A DNA stretch of 59,048 bases. Source: Thermovenabulum gondwanense. GTDB lineage: Bacteria; Bacillota; Thermosediminibacteria; Thermosediminibacterales; Thermosediminibacteraceae. Shown here one piece after another: positions 1-7,736 of this stretch (position 1 is the stretch's first letter; every line of letters starts with the position of its first letter). The notes beneath the pieces are model-generated. The model did not search any database, was not told the origin of the DNA, and was given only the letters and a program-made list of their open reading frames with translations. A program made the position numbers and the translations under genes. Where the stretch lies: positions 1 through 59,048 of the forward strand of contig NZ_LOHZ01000028.1 of assembly GCF_001601575.1 (NCBI RefSeq), given 5' to 3'.

Positions 1-127
1 ACCGGGCCACAGGGGGATTTAAGAGTGACCCCAGACCAACCTAAATTAATTTTCGCAAAGGCACACCTGGTTATCAAGAACCTAAAAAGGTTCTATGATA
101 ATTTCTAAAACATATTATACGAGGGGG
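1..127 (+). mobile_element. Terminal repeat of an IS110-family element (copy A, partial, at window edge)
   Basis: These 127 bases match 36822-36948 at about nine positions in ten with no net length change. The second copy is the outer non-coding end of an IS110-family element, so this is most simply the same end of another copy whose transposase lies beyond the window. It contains an imperfect hairpin (arms 71-82 and 89-101, one bulged A). The matching hairpin in the other copy differs in sequence in the arm but keeps pairing. The repeat ends with GAGGGGG (121-127), which reads like a ribosome-binding site. The window edge falling inside a repeat suggests a contig end. A shared repeat that is not IS-derived is the alternative. 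Confidence 0.6.
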
Positions 128-1378
128 TATTATTATTATGGGGTAGAGCAGACTTTAAGACTTGGCAAAAGGCCTTTATACGCCCTGATAGCAGTTTTTA
201 TAGGTGCTATTGCAGGGTGGATAATTGGGCCGGGGGTTGCAGTTATAAAACCACTGGGTGATATTTTTATTGCGCTTTTGAAGTTTATTGTAGGACCGCT
301 GATTTTTATTTCTATCGCAACGGCAGTTACTACGGTACAGAGTTTCAAAAGGCTCGGGAAAATATTCGGTGGATTTTTGGTTTACTGGTTTATTTTTGGA
401 CTTATAGCAGCAATCATAGGTTACACCATGGCTAATATCATGAAACCCGGTGTAGGAGTTCAATTGGGGGCAAAGGAAATACAGTTGGCTCAAGTTTCCG
501 CTGCTCAGGTATTAATGAGCTTTATACCCAATAATCCGGTGAGAGCATTTTTAGAACTTAATACTATGCAGATTATTATCTGTGCTCTGTTAACAGGGTT
601 TGCTATTGCATTTTTGAATAATGTGGCTCCCGAAGAACACAATTTCCTTAAAAAACTGTTTGAATCTCTACAGGCGTTGATATATAAAATTGTAGACTTT
701 ATTTTATGGTACGCTCCGATAGGAATCTTTGCATTGATGGCGAATCTGGTAGGAACGGTTGGAACTATGGGGTTAGCATCGCTGGGTAAAATGGTATTTA
801 CCCAATGGGTAGCGTATTTTGTAATGTTGTTAATTATTCATCCCCTGTTTATGATGCTGGTTTTAGGGGTAAATCCTCTAATATTCTGGAAAAAAGTATA
901 TCCCGCGATGCTCACTGCCTTTGTTACACAGAGCAGCTCGGCTACATTACCAATTACTTTAAGGGTTACAAAGACTCTGGGTGTTCCGGGAGATGCTGCG
1001 GATGTAATTATACCACTTGCCGCTACCATAAATATGCAGGCGGTGGCTGCCGAAATGCCAATATATGCGGTATGGGTAGCCCAGATGCATGGAGCGAATT
1101 TAACGGTAGCTCACGTGGTCGTAGCTTTATTGATGGGAGTATTCGGTGCTGCAGCGTGTGCCGGTGTTCCGGGCGGAGGCATAATGATTGCGGCTTTGAC
1201 TTTACAGACCTTAGGACTTCCTTTAGACCCGGTAGGTTGGATAGCGGGCATTTACGTAGTTATTGATATGTTTAACACAATGCTTAACGTTACCGGCGAT
1301 CCTCTGGGTGTTTTGACCGTTTCTAAATTTGTGTTGAAAGAATTCGATAAGCAAAAATTCCAGGCTCCTTCTGAATAA
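95..1378 (+). CDS. Dicarboxylate/amino acid:cation symporter (DAACS family), start uncertain
   Basis: Secondary transporter of the glutamate/aspartate/C4-dicarboxylate:Na+ or H+ family (SDF family), with about eight membrane segments plus re-entrant loops. The serine-rich re-entrant loop QSSSATLP (about residues 286-293) and the downstream NMTG-like segment NVTGDP, both substrate/cation-binding landmarks of the family, are visible. Length (427 aa) is normal. The start is odd: ATG 95 lies inside the IS110-end repeat, so the first dozen residues are repeat-derived. The good ribosome-binding site GAGGGGG (121-127) points to ATG 138, which is out of frame and stops at once (TAG 144). No ATG/GTG/TTG follows in frame before the first membrane segment. 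The native start may have been lost or shifted when the element inserted. Substrate cannot be told from sequence. Confidence 0.85.
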   Translation: MIISKTYYTRGYYYYGVEQTLRLGKRPLYALIAVFIGAIAGWIIGPGVAVIKPLGDIFIALLKFIVGPLIFISIATAVTTVQSFKRLGKIFGGFLVYWFIFGLIAAIIGYTMANIMKPGVGVQLGAKEIQLAQVSAAQVLMSFIPNNPVRAFLELNTMQIIICALLTGFAIAFLNNVAPEEHNFLKKLFESLQALIYKIVDFILWYAPIGIFALMANLVGTVGTMGLASLGKMVFTQWVAYFVMLLIIHPLFMMLVLGVNPLIFWKKVYPAMLTAFVTQSSSATLPITLRVTKTLGVPGDAADVIIPLAATINMQAVAAEMPIYAVWVAQMHGANLTVAHVVVALLMGVFGAAACAGVPGGGIMIAALTLQTLGLPLDPVGWIAGIYVVIDMFNTMLNVTGDPLGVLTVSKFVLKEFDKQKFQAPSE

Positions 1379-1430
1379 TCTGGATTTTGTTATAAAAACA
1401 AAGTATAAAAAAAGTCTTTTTCAGTTAAGG

Positions 1431-1453
1431 TGGGTATTCTATGTGAATACCCA
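1431..1453 (+). terminator. Stem-loop after the DAACS symporter gene
   Basis: A perfect 9-bp stem (1431-1439 with 1445-1453, 5-nt loop) lies about 50 bases after the symporter stop codon. It is followed by AT-rich sequence but no clean T-run, so it is either a weak terminator or an mRNA 3'-end hairpin. Confidence 0.45.
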
Positions 1454-1610
1454 TAATTATTTGATTAATCCAAATCAAATATTTCCGGGACAAAATTGGT
1501 AATACCTGCTTCACTAAGATTAAAAGATTCAAAGTGGGAAGAGTGACGGGATAAGTAATATCAACATAATATGTAACATGGTAAAGTAAAGTTTTAGGGA
1601 GGAAGATACT

Positions 1611-1676
1611 ATGATTTCTAATATAGATTTTATTCGCAGGTCCTTAGAAACCCATCTTTTTTTTATGATTTATTAA
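1611..1676 (+). pseudogene. Remnant: N-terminus of a DUF2935-type gene
   Basis: A strong ribosome-binding site (AGGGAGGA) precedes ATG 1611, which opens a 21-codon reading frame beginning MISNIDFIRRSLETHLFF and then stopping. From memory this resembles the start of DUF2935 proteins (…F-I-x-x-SLELxLFFLRIMKEH…), found in clostridia and bacilli. The match breaks at a T-run (about 1658-1665) next to the 3' end of the convergent membrane-protein gene. The rest of the gene appears to have been deleted or replaced. A short leader peptide is the alternative. Confidence 0.45.
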
Positions 1677-2328
1677 TTTCACTTATTGAAGTAAAACATT
1701 GCTTAATAGTATTTTCAAAAGTCTCATGTTTGACTTTTGTAGCATCGAATTTAAAAATTTTGAAAGTAATCTGGATAAACAACCCGATTAAAAAAGCAAA
1801 TAACACCGTTCCAATTCCAATCATTCCACCGAGTTTCCAACCAGTTAATGCTACTATTAGCTCTATAAATCCACGGCAAAAACCAATTGGATAGCCTGTT
1901 TTGCGGGAAAGGGCAACCATTAAGCTGTCCCTTGGACCCGCGCCAAAGGCTGACTGAATGTACAAGTACGTAGCAAAAGAAAAAATAATCATACCTGCTA
2001 TTAACATTGCTACTCCTAATATGTAATTTCTTGCGGTTGGAATCAAATTAAGATTAAGTATTAAATCTAAAAATGCCCCTATTAAAATCATGTTTAAAAC
2101 GGTACCCAGTCCCACTTTTTCCCCTAAAAGGATTACTAATATTAAAATTAATATGCCTGTTGCTATAGAAGCGGTGCCAATACTTATCCCTAAAGTCTTT
2201 GCCAGTCCTGCATGAAAAACATCCCAGGGAGAAAATCCTATGCGAGCATTTATTGTAAAAGCTATTCCCAGGGCACAAAAGAAAAGCCCTGTAAATAGTT
2301 TTGTTAATCGAAAGAAAAATTGCTTCAT
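1663..2328 (-). CDS. YczE/YyaS/YitT-family integral membrane protein
   Basis: A 221-aa membrane protein with about five or six transmembrane helices. The N-terminal pattern (LFTGLFFCALGIAFTINA followed by GFSPWDVFH at residues 32-40) and a second repeat-like GAGPRDSLM near residue 128 are typical of the YczE/YitT-like family (COG2364). The function of this family is not settled. It starts at ATG 2328 after a clear AAGGAG-type site. It is transcribed toward the DUF2935 remnant and separated from the GNAT remnant by a short divergent gap. Confidence 0.8.
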   Translation of the reverse strand: MKQFFFRLTKLFTGLFFCALGIAFTINARIGFSPWDVFHAGLAKTLGISIGTASIATGILILILVILLGEKVGLGTVLNMILIGAFLDLILNLNLIPTARNYILGVAMLIAGMIIFSFATYLYIQSAFGAGPRDSLMVALSRKTGYPIGFCRGFIELIVALTGWKLGGMIGIGTVLFAFLIGLFIQITFKIFKFDATKVKHETFENTIKQCFTSISEINKS

Positions 2329-2409
2329 TTTTTGGCTCCTTTCTTTGTCGCTTTAGTAAGATAACAAGGCAATGCTGGATATATTATATTTTCGCTGCAG
2401 GATGAGATT

Positions 2410-2709
2410 TTGTCAAGAAAAATATATATGTACATATTTGCGATCTACAATGATGAAATCGTAGGGCAGGCATATATTCAGGTGTCAACGGATTTGGTAA
2501 ACCAGATCGGCGGGGTATATACAAAGGAAGAATACAGAAATAAAGGGATATGTAAAACAATGGTTTCCGAACTTTGTAAAAGGATAGTTAAAAGGGGGAA
2601 GAAGCCGGTATTAATGGTAAAAAAGTATAATACACCTGCGGTAAGAGCCTATGAAAAGCTTGGGTTTTCCCATTTTGACGATTATATGATGGTAAGGTTT
2701 GAAAATTGA
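2410..2709 (+). pseudogene. GNAT acetyltransferase, 5'-truncated (C-terminal half only)
   Basis: The frame encodes the acetyl-CoA-binding half of a GNAT fold: IVGQAYIQV (beta4), GGVYTKEEYRNKGICKTM (the R/Q-x-x-G-x-G/A loop and helix alpha3) and the late NTPAVRAYEKLGF motif. The N-terminal acceptor-binding half is absent. The frame stays open upstream only to about 2365, where there is a stop. TTG 2410 has a plausible AGGA site 7-8 bases upstream, so a roughly 99-aa product could still be made, but it would lack about half the usual domain architecture. Most likely a decayed gene next to another remnant (1611). Confidence 0.55.
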
Positions 2710-2742
2710 AATACAAAAATATAAAAATTGGGGGTGCATAAT

Positions 2743-3042
2743 ATGTCGAGAAATTATCCGCCTTTTGTCAGTGTTCTGGAGCAAAAGGATCCCAAACTAT
2801 TTGAAATCGTATCTAAAAATTTTGATCTGGCTATGGGACCCGGAGAATTGGAACCAAAAGTTAAGGTATTGATAGCCCTGGCCTTGGATGCTTTCGCAAA
2901 TTCTCCTGAAGGTGTAGAAAGCCTTTCAAAGACTGCAAGGCAAATGGGAGCAACTGAAGGGGAAATAGCGGAAACTTTGAGAATTGCTTATATGGTGTCG
3001 GGGATGAAAACGTTGAGTACTTTAAGCAACGCCTTTAAGTAA
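2743..3042 (+). CDS. AhpD/carboxymuconolactone decarboxylase-like protein lacking the redox cysteines
   Basis: A small all-helical protein (99 aa from ATG 2743, preceded by GGGGGTG) with the layout of the CMD/AhpD family: a KVLIALALDAF helix, then GATEGEIAETLRIAYMVSGM, which matches the conserved second half. The CxxC redox pair that AhpD enzymes carry between these helices is missing; the protein has no cysteine. It is therefore unlikely to be a peroxiredoxin-type reductase. It may be a structural or ligand-binding family member. A bidirectional terminator follows. Confidence 0.7.
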   Translation: MSRNYPPFVSVLEQKDPKLFEIVSKNFDLAMGPGELEPKVKVLIALALDAFANSPEGVESLSKTARQMGATEGEIAETLRIAYMVSGMKTLSTLSNAFK

Positions 3043-3068
3043 AATAAAGTATCAGACTTATTAAAAAA

Positions 3069-3091
3069 GCCTCCTTTACGGAGGCTTTTTT
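3069..3091. terminator. Bidirectional rho-independent terminator
   Basis: GCCTCC (3069-3074) pairs with GGAGGC (3080-3085), flanked by an A-run and a T-run. It can end both the AhpD-like gene (plus strand) and the flavoredoxin-like gene (minus strand), which converge here. Confidence 0.9.
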
Positions 3092-3098
3092 ATATAGG

Positions 3099-3602
3099 TC
3101 ACTTTATATAAGTCGTCGCTGAGGGAGGGGTTTTCCCCTTAATAACCTTTTGATAATAATCGTAGGTTAATGGTTCGGAATCATCTATAATCTCGCTGTC
3201 TACCAGTTTACCAAGGAACAGAGTATGAGTAGGTGTATCGAAAGAGTTTATCACCTCACATTCTAACCATGCGGAACATTTTTCGATAACCACGGGTGCG
3301 CCGGAATTTAAAATTTTGAAGTTTACTTCTGAAAATTTATCTACATCTCTGCCGGATTTAAAACCGAAATTCCCAATAAATTTAAAGTCTGCTTTTTGAG
3401 ATAAAATTGAGATTGTAAATATTTTTGAAGAGGAAATGTATTCATGAGTCAAGTTTGATTTATTAATACTGGCTATTAAAAGAACCGGTTCTGCCGTAAC
3501 CTGAAATACTGAATTTGCAATTTGCCCGTTAAATTTTCCGTTTTTAAGAGAACTAACAATGTAAAGACCATAAGAGATTTTTTTTAGTACATTCTTGTCC
3601 AC
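3099..3602 (-). CDS. Flavin reductase-like domain protein (flavoredoxin type)
   Basis: 167 aa, a single FMN-binding split-barrel domain of the flavin-reductase family. Visible landmarks are the N-terminal KISYGLYIVSS, the flavin-contacting NGQIANSVFQVTAEP stretch, the NLTHEYI loop, and the family-typical FIGNFGFKSGRDVDKF and THTLFLGKLVD segments. Such proteins in anaerobes act as small electron carriers or are the N-terminal half of high-molecular-weight rubredoxins; here no rubredoxin domain follows. It is monocistronic, with a terminator at its 3' end. The redox partner is not evident. Confidence 0.8.
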   Translation of the reverse strand: MDKNVLKKISYGLYIVSSLKNGKFNGQIANSVFQVTAEPVLLIASINKSNLTHEYISSSKIFTISILSQKADFKFIGNFGFKSGRDVDKFSEVNFKILNSGAPVVIEKCSAWLECEVINSFDTPTHTLFLGKLVDSEIIDDSEPLTYDYYQKVIKGKTPPSATTYIK

Positions 3603-3770
3603 AAAATCCCTCCTAAAAGTTTATTTTTTAATAATTTTTTACCTGTAGTAAAAATTATACATACAAAAAAGTTTGAAAATTGTTGCAAGATAGTGAAATT
3701 TCGGGTAACATTTTTTTATAGAGATATTTAATTTAATTATAATTTTCTTGGTATAAAAGAGGTAGATGAT

Positions 3771-4991
3771 ATGGATATTTTCGTTGCGAGGCAGCCAATT
3801 TTTAATAAAAACTATAAAGTTATCGGTTACGAAATCCTTTATAGAAGTAGTTCTATTAATAATTTTAATAATGAAAATCTTTCCCCTGAAGAGGCTACTA
3901 TTAAGGTACTGAATAATGTTTTTATTCAGATGGGCATTGATTTAATTACAAGAGGGAAAAAAGCTTTTATCAATTTTCCCGAGGAAATCATAAAAAACAG
4001 ATTGCCCGAGTTATTTTCTAAGGATGTTATTGTGGTAGAAATTCTGGAAAATATTGAACCGGATTTTAGTTTTATAGAATCTATTAAATTATTAAAAAAT
4101 AAAGGCTATCGAATAGCTATTGATGATTTTGAGTTAGTAAATTATAAAAGATATTTTGGCCTACTTGAGCTTGTAGATATAATTAAGGTGGATTTTTTAA
4201 AAAATGACAAAAAAACTCTGGCTTTAATACCGCGAATATTTAACGGTAAAAATGTTACAATTTTAGCCGAAAAAATTGAAACCCTGGATGACTTTAAGTT
4301 TGCTGTTAACAGCGGGTATGAACTTTTTCAGGGTTATTTTTTCCAAAAGCCCGAAATAATCTCGGGGAAAAGTATACCTGTAATTAAGAAAAATTATTTT
4401 GAAATTATAAAGGAATTGAATAAAGATGAAGTAAATTTCGATAATATTGAAGAAATAATTGAAAAAGATGTTTCTTTGTCCTATGAACTGCTTCGGCTTG
4501 TAAATTCCTCAATATATTACAAAAGAAATGATATATATTCTATAAAACAAGCATTAGTCTTTTTAGGTTACGAAGAATTAAAAAAATGGATAGGCATCAT
4601 GCTGATAAAAGATTTAGTAAAGGATAAGCCCGATGAATTAACTTTGACTTCACTTGCAAGGGCACGATTTTGCGAAAGTTTAGCAAAGGAAATAGGAGAA
4701 AAAGAAAATAGTATTTTAGCATATTTTGTAGGATTATTTTCTATGATTGATGTGATTTTAAACAGACCTATGAAAGAAATTTTAGACAATTTAATGCTTC
4801 CTGAAAGAGTAAAAGAATCATTATTGGAGAAAAAAGGTAAGTTATGGGAAATATTGAATTTAGTTATATTCTATGAAAAAGGTGACTGGGAAAGGGTAGA
4901 AAAATACTCAAAAATAATGAATATCGAAACTAATTTGTTATCAAAAATTCATTTTTCAGTGTGGGAATGGCTCAATCTATTATCCCTTTAA
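3771..4991 (+). CDS. EAL-HDOD signalling protein (YuxH type)
   Basis: 406 aa with an N-terminal EAL-like domain (about 1-200) and a C-terminal HDOD domain (about 205-400). The opening FVARQPIFNKN…GYEILYR is the hallmark of the EAL-HDOD class. The catalytic EAL signature reads EIL (21-23), and DDF (119-121) remains at the second acidic site. Known members of this class are generally not active c-di-GMP phosphodiesterases and are thought to be regulatory scaffolds; inactivity here is inferred. Its end overlaps the end of the convergent lrgB-like gene by 20 bases. The start at ATG 3771 follows AGAGGTAG. Confidence 0.85.
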   Translation: MDIFVARQPIFNKNYKVIGYEILYRSSSINNFNNENLSPEEATIKVLNNVFIQMGIDLITRGKKAFINFPEEIIKNRLPELFSKDVIVVEILENIEPDFSFIESIKLLKNKGYRIAIDDFELVNYKRYFGLLELVDIIKVDFLKNDKKTLALIPRIFNGKNVTILAEKIETLDDFKFAVNSGYELFQGYFFQKPEIISGKSIPVIKKNYFEIIKELNKDEVNFDNIEEIIEKDVSLSYELLRLVNSSIYYKRNDIYSIKQALVFLGYEELKKWIGIMLIKDLVKDKPDELTLTSLARARFCESLAKEIGEKENSILAYFVGLFSMIDVILNRPMKEILDNLMLPERVKESLLEKKGKLWEILNLVIFYEKGDWERVEKYSKIMNIETNLLSKIHFSVWEWLNLLSL

Positions 4992-5664
4992 TAATATGGG
5001 GAAGTATAAAGGAGGTAATCACTCCTGCCACGCCGATAGCCAATCCGCTCATTGCACCCTCTATTTCACCTTCTTGAACCGCTCTTGAGGTCCCAAGTCC
5101 ATGGGCAGCCGTACCCATCGCAATTCCTTTTGCAATTTTATTTCTTATTCCAAAAAAATTCAACACCTCCGGGCCGGTTAAAGCACCGATAATTCCGGTG
5201 ATTACCACTGCAGTGGAAGTAATAGAAGGATAACCGTGAAGCATATTGGAAATTTCCACTGCAATAGGTGTTGTTACGGATTTGGGTGAAAGAGATAAGG
5301 CAATTGTTTTATCAGCTCCTAATAAAAGGGCAATCAGCAAAGAAGTAATAATACCGGTAATGGAGCCCACCGTTATACCTATAAAAATGGCCAATTTGTA
5401 CTTTAATATTGTAGCGAAATTTTTATAGAGCGGAACTGCGAGGGCAACGGTAGCGGGACCCAAAAAAAAGCTTATATATTTTCCTCCTTCATTGTAATCC
5501 TGGTAAGGTATTTTAAAGTGGACAAGAAAGATAATTATTAAAATAATTGCAAGGGGATTTGCTACAAAAGATTTTGTTCGATTTTGTACATACAAACCTA
5601 TCTCAAAAGCAATAAAAGTAAGGGTTATTCCAAATAGAGGGCTTTTTAAAATTTCTTCAATCAT
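4972..5664 (-). CDS. lrgB: LrgB/CidB-family membrane protein
   Basis: Antiholin-like partner of LrgA with about six or seven transmembrane helices. Family motifs seen are FFLGPATVALAVPLY, LSLSPKSVTTPIA and the late GIAMGTAAHGLGTSRA. I place the start at ATG 5664 (the frame is open to GTG 5679) because AGGTGGGG lies about 8 bases upstream of it; this start overlaps the lrgA stop by 8 bases. The pair is linked to murein hydrolase control, overflow metabolism and, in some species, pyruvate uptake. No LytSR regulator is nearby. Confidence 0.88.
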   Translation of the reverse strand: MIEEILKSPLFGITLTFIAFEIGLYVQNRTKSFVANPLAIILIIIFLVHFKIPYQDYNEGGKYISFFLGPATVALAVPLYKNFATILKYKLAIFIGITVGSITGIITSLLIALLLGADKTIALSLSPKSVTTPIAVEISNMLHGYPSITSTAVVITGIIGALTGPEVLNFFGIRNKIAKGIAMGTAAHGLGTSRAVQEGEIEGAMSGLAIGVAGVITSFILPHIIKGIID

Positions 5665-6022
5665 TTTCTTTAGCCCCACCTTTATCTCTTATTAAAAATT
5701 GCACAGTAAAACCCGTTGTCAGGAGAACTGCATATGTGCTAATTACAATTGAAAAAAGAAGGGGGACGACATTTTTATAAATTATATCTAAATACAATAC
5801 TATTCCTACAGCCACAGGCACGAATAAAAAAGATAAAATTTTTATAAGGCCGTTTGCTACATTCTCAATATCCCTTAATTTAACGATTTTGAAGTACAAA
5901 GATAAAAACAATAAAATCATACCCAATACGTTTCCCGGAATTAAAAGATTAAGACTTTTTGAAAGTAAATCCCCCGAGAAAAGGCAAAAAATTATAATTG
6001 AAAATCCTCTAATTGTTTCCAT
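5657..6022 (-). CDS. lrgA: CidA/LrgA-family holin-like protein
   Basis: About 121 aa with four predicted transmembrane helices. The GNVLGMILLFLSLYFKIVKL segment is the conserved PGxxxGM-type core of CidA/LrgA. ATG 6022 is chosen over TTG 6028 because GAGGAG sits 9 bases upstream of the ATG and too close to the TTG. It is translationally coupled to lrgB by an 8-base overlap. The two proteins are expected to work together at the membrane. Confidence 0.85.
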   Translation of the reverse strand: METIRGFSIIIFCLFSGDLLSKSLNLLIPGNVLGMILLFLSLYFKIVKLRDIENVANGLIKILSFLFVPVAVGIVLYLDIIYKNVVPLLFSIVISTYAVLLTTGFTVQFLIRDKGGAKEND

Positions 6023-6106
6023 AATCAATTACTCCTCACCTGACAGGTATAGATGATTATAACATTTAAAATATTTAATTGTCCATAATTTTACTTATTT
6101 GTATAT

Positions 6107-6136
6107 TAAAAAAATAAGGATCAGATTTTCTGACCC
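6107..6136 (-). terminator. Rho-independent terminator of glpX
   Basis: On the minus strand GGGTCAGA and TCTGATCC (6118-6136, 3-nt loop, one G-U pair) form a stem followed by a run of T (6107-6116 as A on the plus strand). It lies about 40 bases after the glpX stop. Confidence 0.8.
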
Positions 6137-6172
6137 GATACTTAAATAAAGTTTCGCAGGATTTAAAGAGAC

Positions 6173-7156
6173 TTAGACCTTTAATCCTACTAAATTATAA
6201 CGGGGCTTTTTGTCAAAGCGGTGAACGGCTTCTATAAAACGTATTGTTCCTGTTTTTCCCCTCACTACCAGAGTATGTGTGGATGCACCTTTTGATGTAA
6301 AGTGTACACCTTTTAAGAGATTGCTATTGGTAATTCCTGTCGCTGCAAAAAATATATCATCGCTTTTTACCATATCATCTAAGGTAAGAATTTTTTCGGG
6401 GTCTGAAAGACCCATTTTTTTGCACCTTTCAAATTGCTCTTCATTTTCCGGCTTTAGCCGTCCAATTAATTCTCCTCCGAGGCATTTTAAAGCGGCCGCT
6501 GCAAGAACTCCTTCGGGGGCACCCCCTATACCAATCATCATATCGATACCGGAATTTTCAAATGCGCAGGCTATGGCGGGTGAAACATCTCCGTCGGAAA
6601 TTAGCATAATTCTTGCTCCAGCTTCTCGAATTTCTTTTATTAATTGGTCATGCCTGGGTCTATCTAAAATAACCACCGTGAGGTCGGAAATCGATTTTTT
6701 CAAGCTTTCTGCCACAATCCTCAGATTCTCTTTTACAGGGACATCTAAGTGAATCTTTCCAGCTGCGGCAGGGCCTACGGCAATTTTTTCCATGTACATG
6801 TCCGGAGCATTTAAAAGGCATCCTTTTGGAGCTGCTGCTACCACTGCAATTGCCCCGTTAAGTCCTTTTGCTACCAGGTTTGTTCCTTCTAACGGATCCA
6901 CTGCAATATCTAAGGCAGGGCCGTAACCCGTTCCTAATTTTTCACCTATATAAAGCATTGGAGCTTCGTCCATTTCACCTTCACCGATTACTACTTCTCC
7001 TCTTATATCAATGGTGTCGAAAACAGCTCGCATGGCTTCGGTAGCCGCTTCGTCGGCCTTATTTTTATCTCCTCTCCCCATCCAGCGCGCTGCTGCAACC
7101 GCTGCTGCTTCAGTAACCCGGGCAAATTCCAAAGAAAGTTTTCTTTCCATTTCCAT
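6173..7156 (-). CDS. glpX: Class II fructose-1,6-bisphosphatase (GlpX)
   Basis: 327 aa, normal for GlpX. It hydrolyses fructose 1,6-bisphosphate to fructose 6-phosphate (gluconeogenesis). Motifs include [15 protein letters not shown] (metal and phosphate site, about residues 58-72) and [12 protein letters not shown] (about 87-98), the metal-binding signature of the lithium-sensitive phosphatase fold. Start ATG 7156 is preceded by GAGGGGGA. It is monocistronic with its own terminator. Some GlpX proteins also act on sedoheptulose 1,7-bisphosphate; that cannot be judged here. Confidence 0.95.
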   Translation of the reverse strand: MEMERKLSLEFARVTEAAAVAAARWMGRGDKNKADEAATEAMRAVFDTIDIRGEVVIGEGEMDEAPMLYIGEKLGTGYGPALDIAVDPLEGTNLVAKGLNGAIAVVAAAPKGCLLNAPDMYMEKIAVGPAAAGKIHLDVPVKENLRIVAESLKKSISDLTVVILDRPRHDQLIKEIREAGARIMLISDGDVSPAIACAFENSGIDMMIGIGGAPEGVLAAAALKCLGGELIGRLKPENEEQFERCKKMGLSDPEKILTLDDMVKSDDIFFAATGITNSNLLKGVHFTSKGASTHTLVVRGKTGTIRFIEAVHRFDKKPRYNLVGLKV

Positions 7157-7327
7157 CTGGAAATCCCCCTCATCTTAATAATATTAATAATAGTAGAATA
7201 ACAAAATAATGCTGTAATAATTTTATCATAAAAAGAAAGTCTGATGCACTTTTTAAGTTAAAATATTTAATATGTATGGTGCAATTTTATTGCGAAAAAA
7301 CAAGTAGCTTAAAAATTTCAAAAATTG

Positions 7328-7333
7328 TATAAT
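7328..7333 (+). promoter_or_regulatory. Putative -10 element for the LapA-domain gene
   Basis: A consensus TATAAT lies about 30 bases before the LapA-domain start. No good -35 hexamer is found at the right spacing, so only the -10 box is called. Confidence 0.4.
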
Positions 7334-7364
7334 ATAAGGAAGAAAAATGAAAAGGAGTGGTAAT

Positions 7365-7706
7365 ATGTCAGGGGAGAGGATGCAGATATTTATAGTGATA
7401 GCCCTTTTATTTGCTCTTTTCGTAGCTATATTTGCCCTTTCTAATTCGGAAATTGTAAATATAAGGTTTTTTGGAAATATCTATTCAATGTCCCAGGCTC
7501 TAATAATTATCGGTTGTACCGTTTTTGGTGCTGTAGCAGTAATGGTTCTTGGGTTATTTTCTCGTATAAGAACGGCTTTTAAGATGAGGGAGTATAAAAA
7601 TAAGATAAAAAATTTAGAAAATGAGCTGGAAGAGGCGAGGAGGGAGATAGAGAAATTGAAGGAAAATATTAATATGCTTTCCAATAATAAAATAGAAAAT
7701 AATTAA
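7365..7706 (+). CDS. LapA-domain (DUF1049) membrane protein
   Basis: 113 aa from ATG 7365, chosen over the in-frame ATG 7347 because AAAGGAGTGG lies directly before it. Two transmembrane helices (about 6-26 and 40-62) enclose the conserved SNSEIVNIRFFGNIYSMSQA segment of LapA-domain proteins. A charged coiled coil (about 70-105) follows. In proteobacteria LapA acts in lipopolysaccharide assembly, but the Firmicute proteins have no known role. The GH26 gene starts 30 bases downstream, so the two are probably cotranscribed. Confidence 0.8.
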   Translation: MSGERMQIFIVIALLFALFVAIFALSNSEIVNIRFFGNIYSMSQALIIIGCTVFGAVAVMVLGLFSRIRTAFKMREYKNKIKNLENELEEARREIEKLKENINMLSNNKIENN

Positions 7707-7736
7707 AATCATATCTTTTAAAGGGAGGTAGTAATT

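Noticed and set aside
805-1266. Long alternative frame inside the symporter gene.
   Set aside because: Out-of-frame shadow of a clear transporter; composition rich in Cys, Arg and Gly without any domain.
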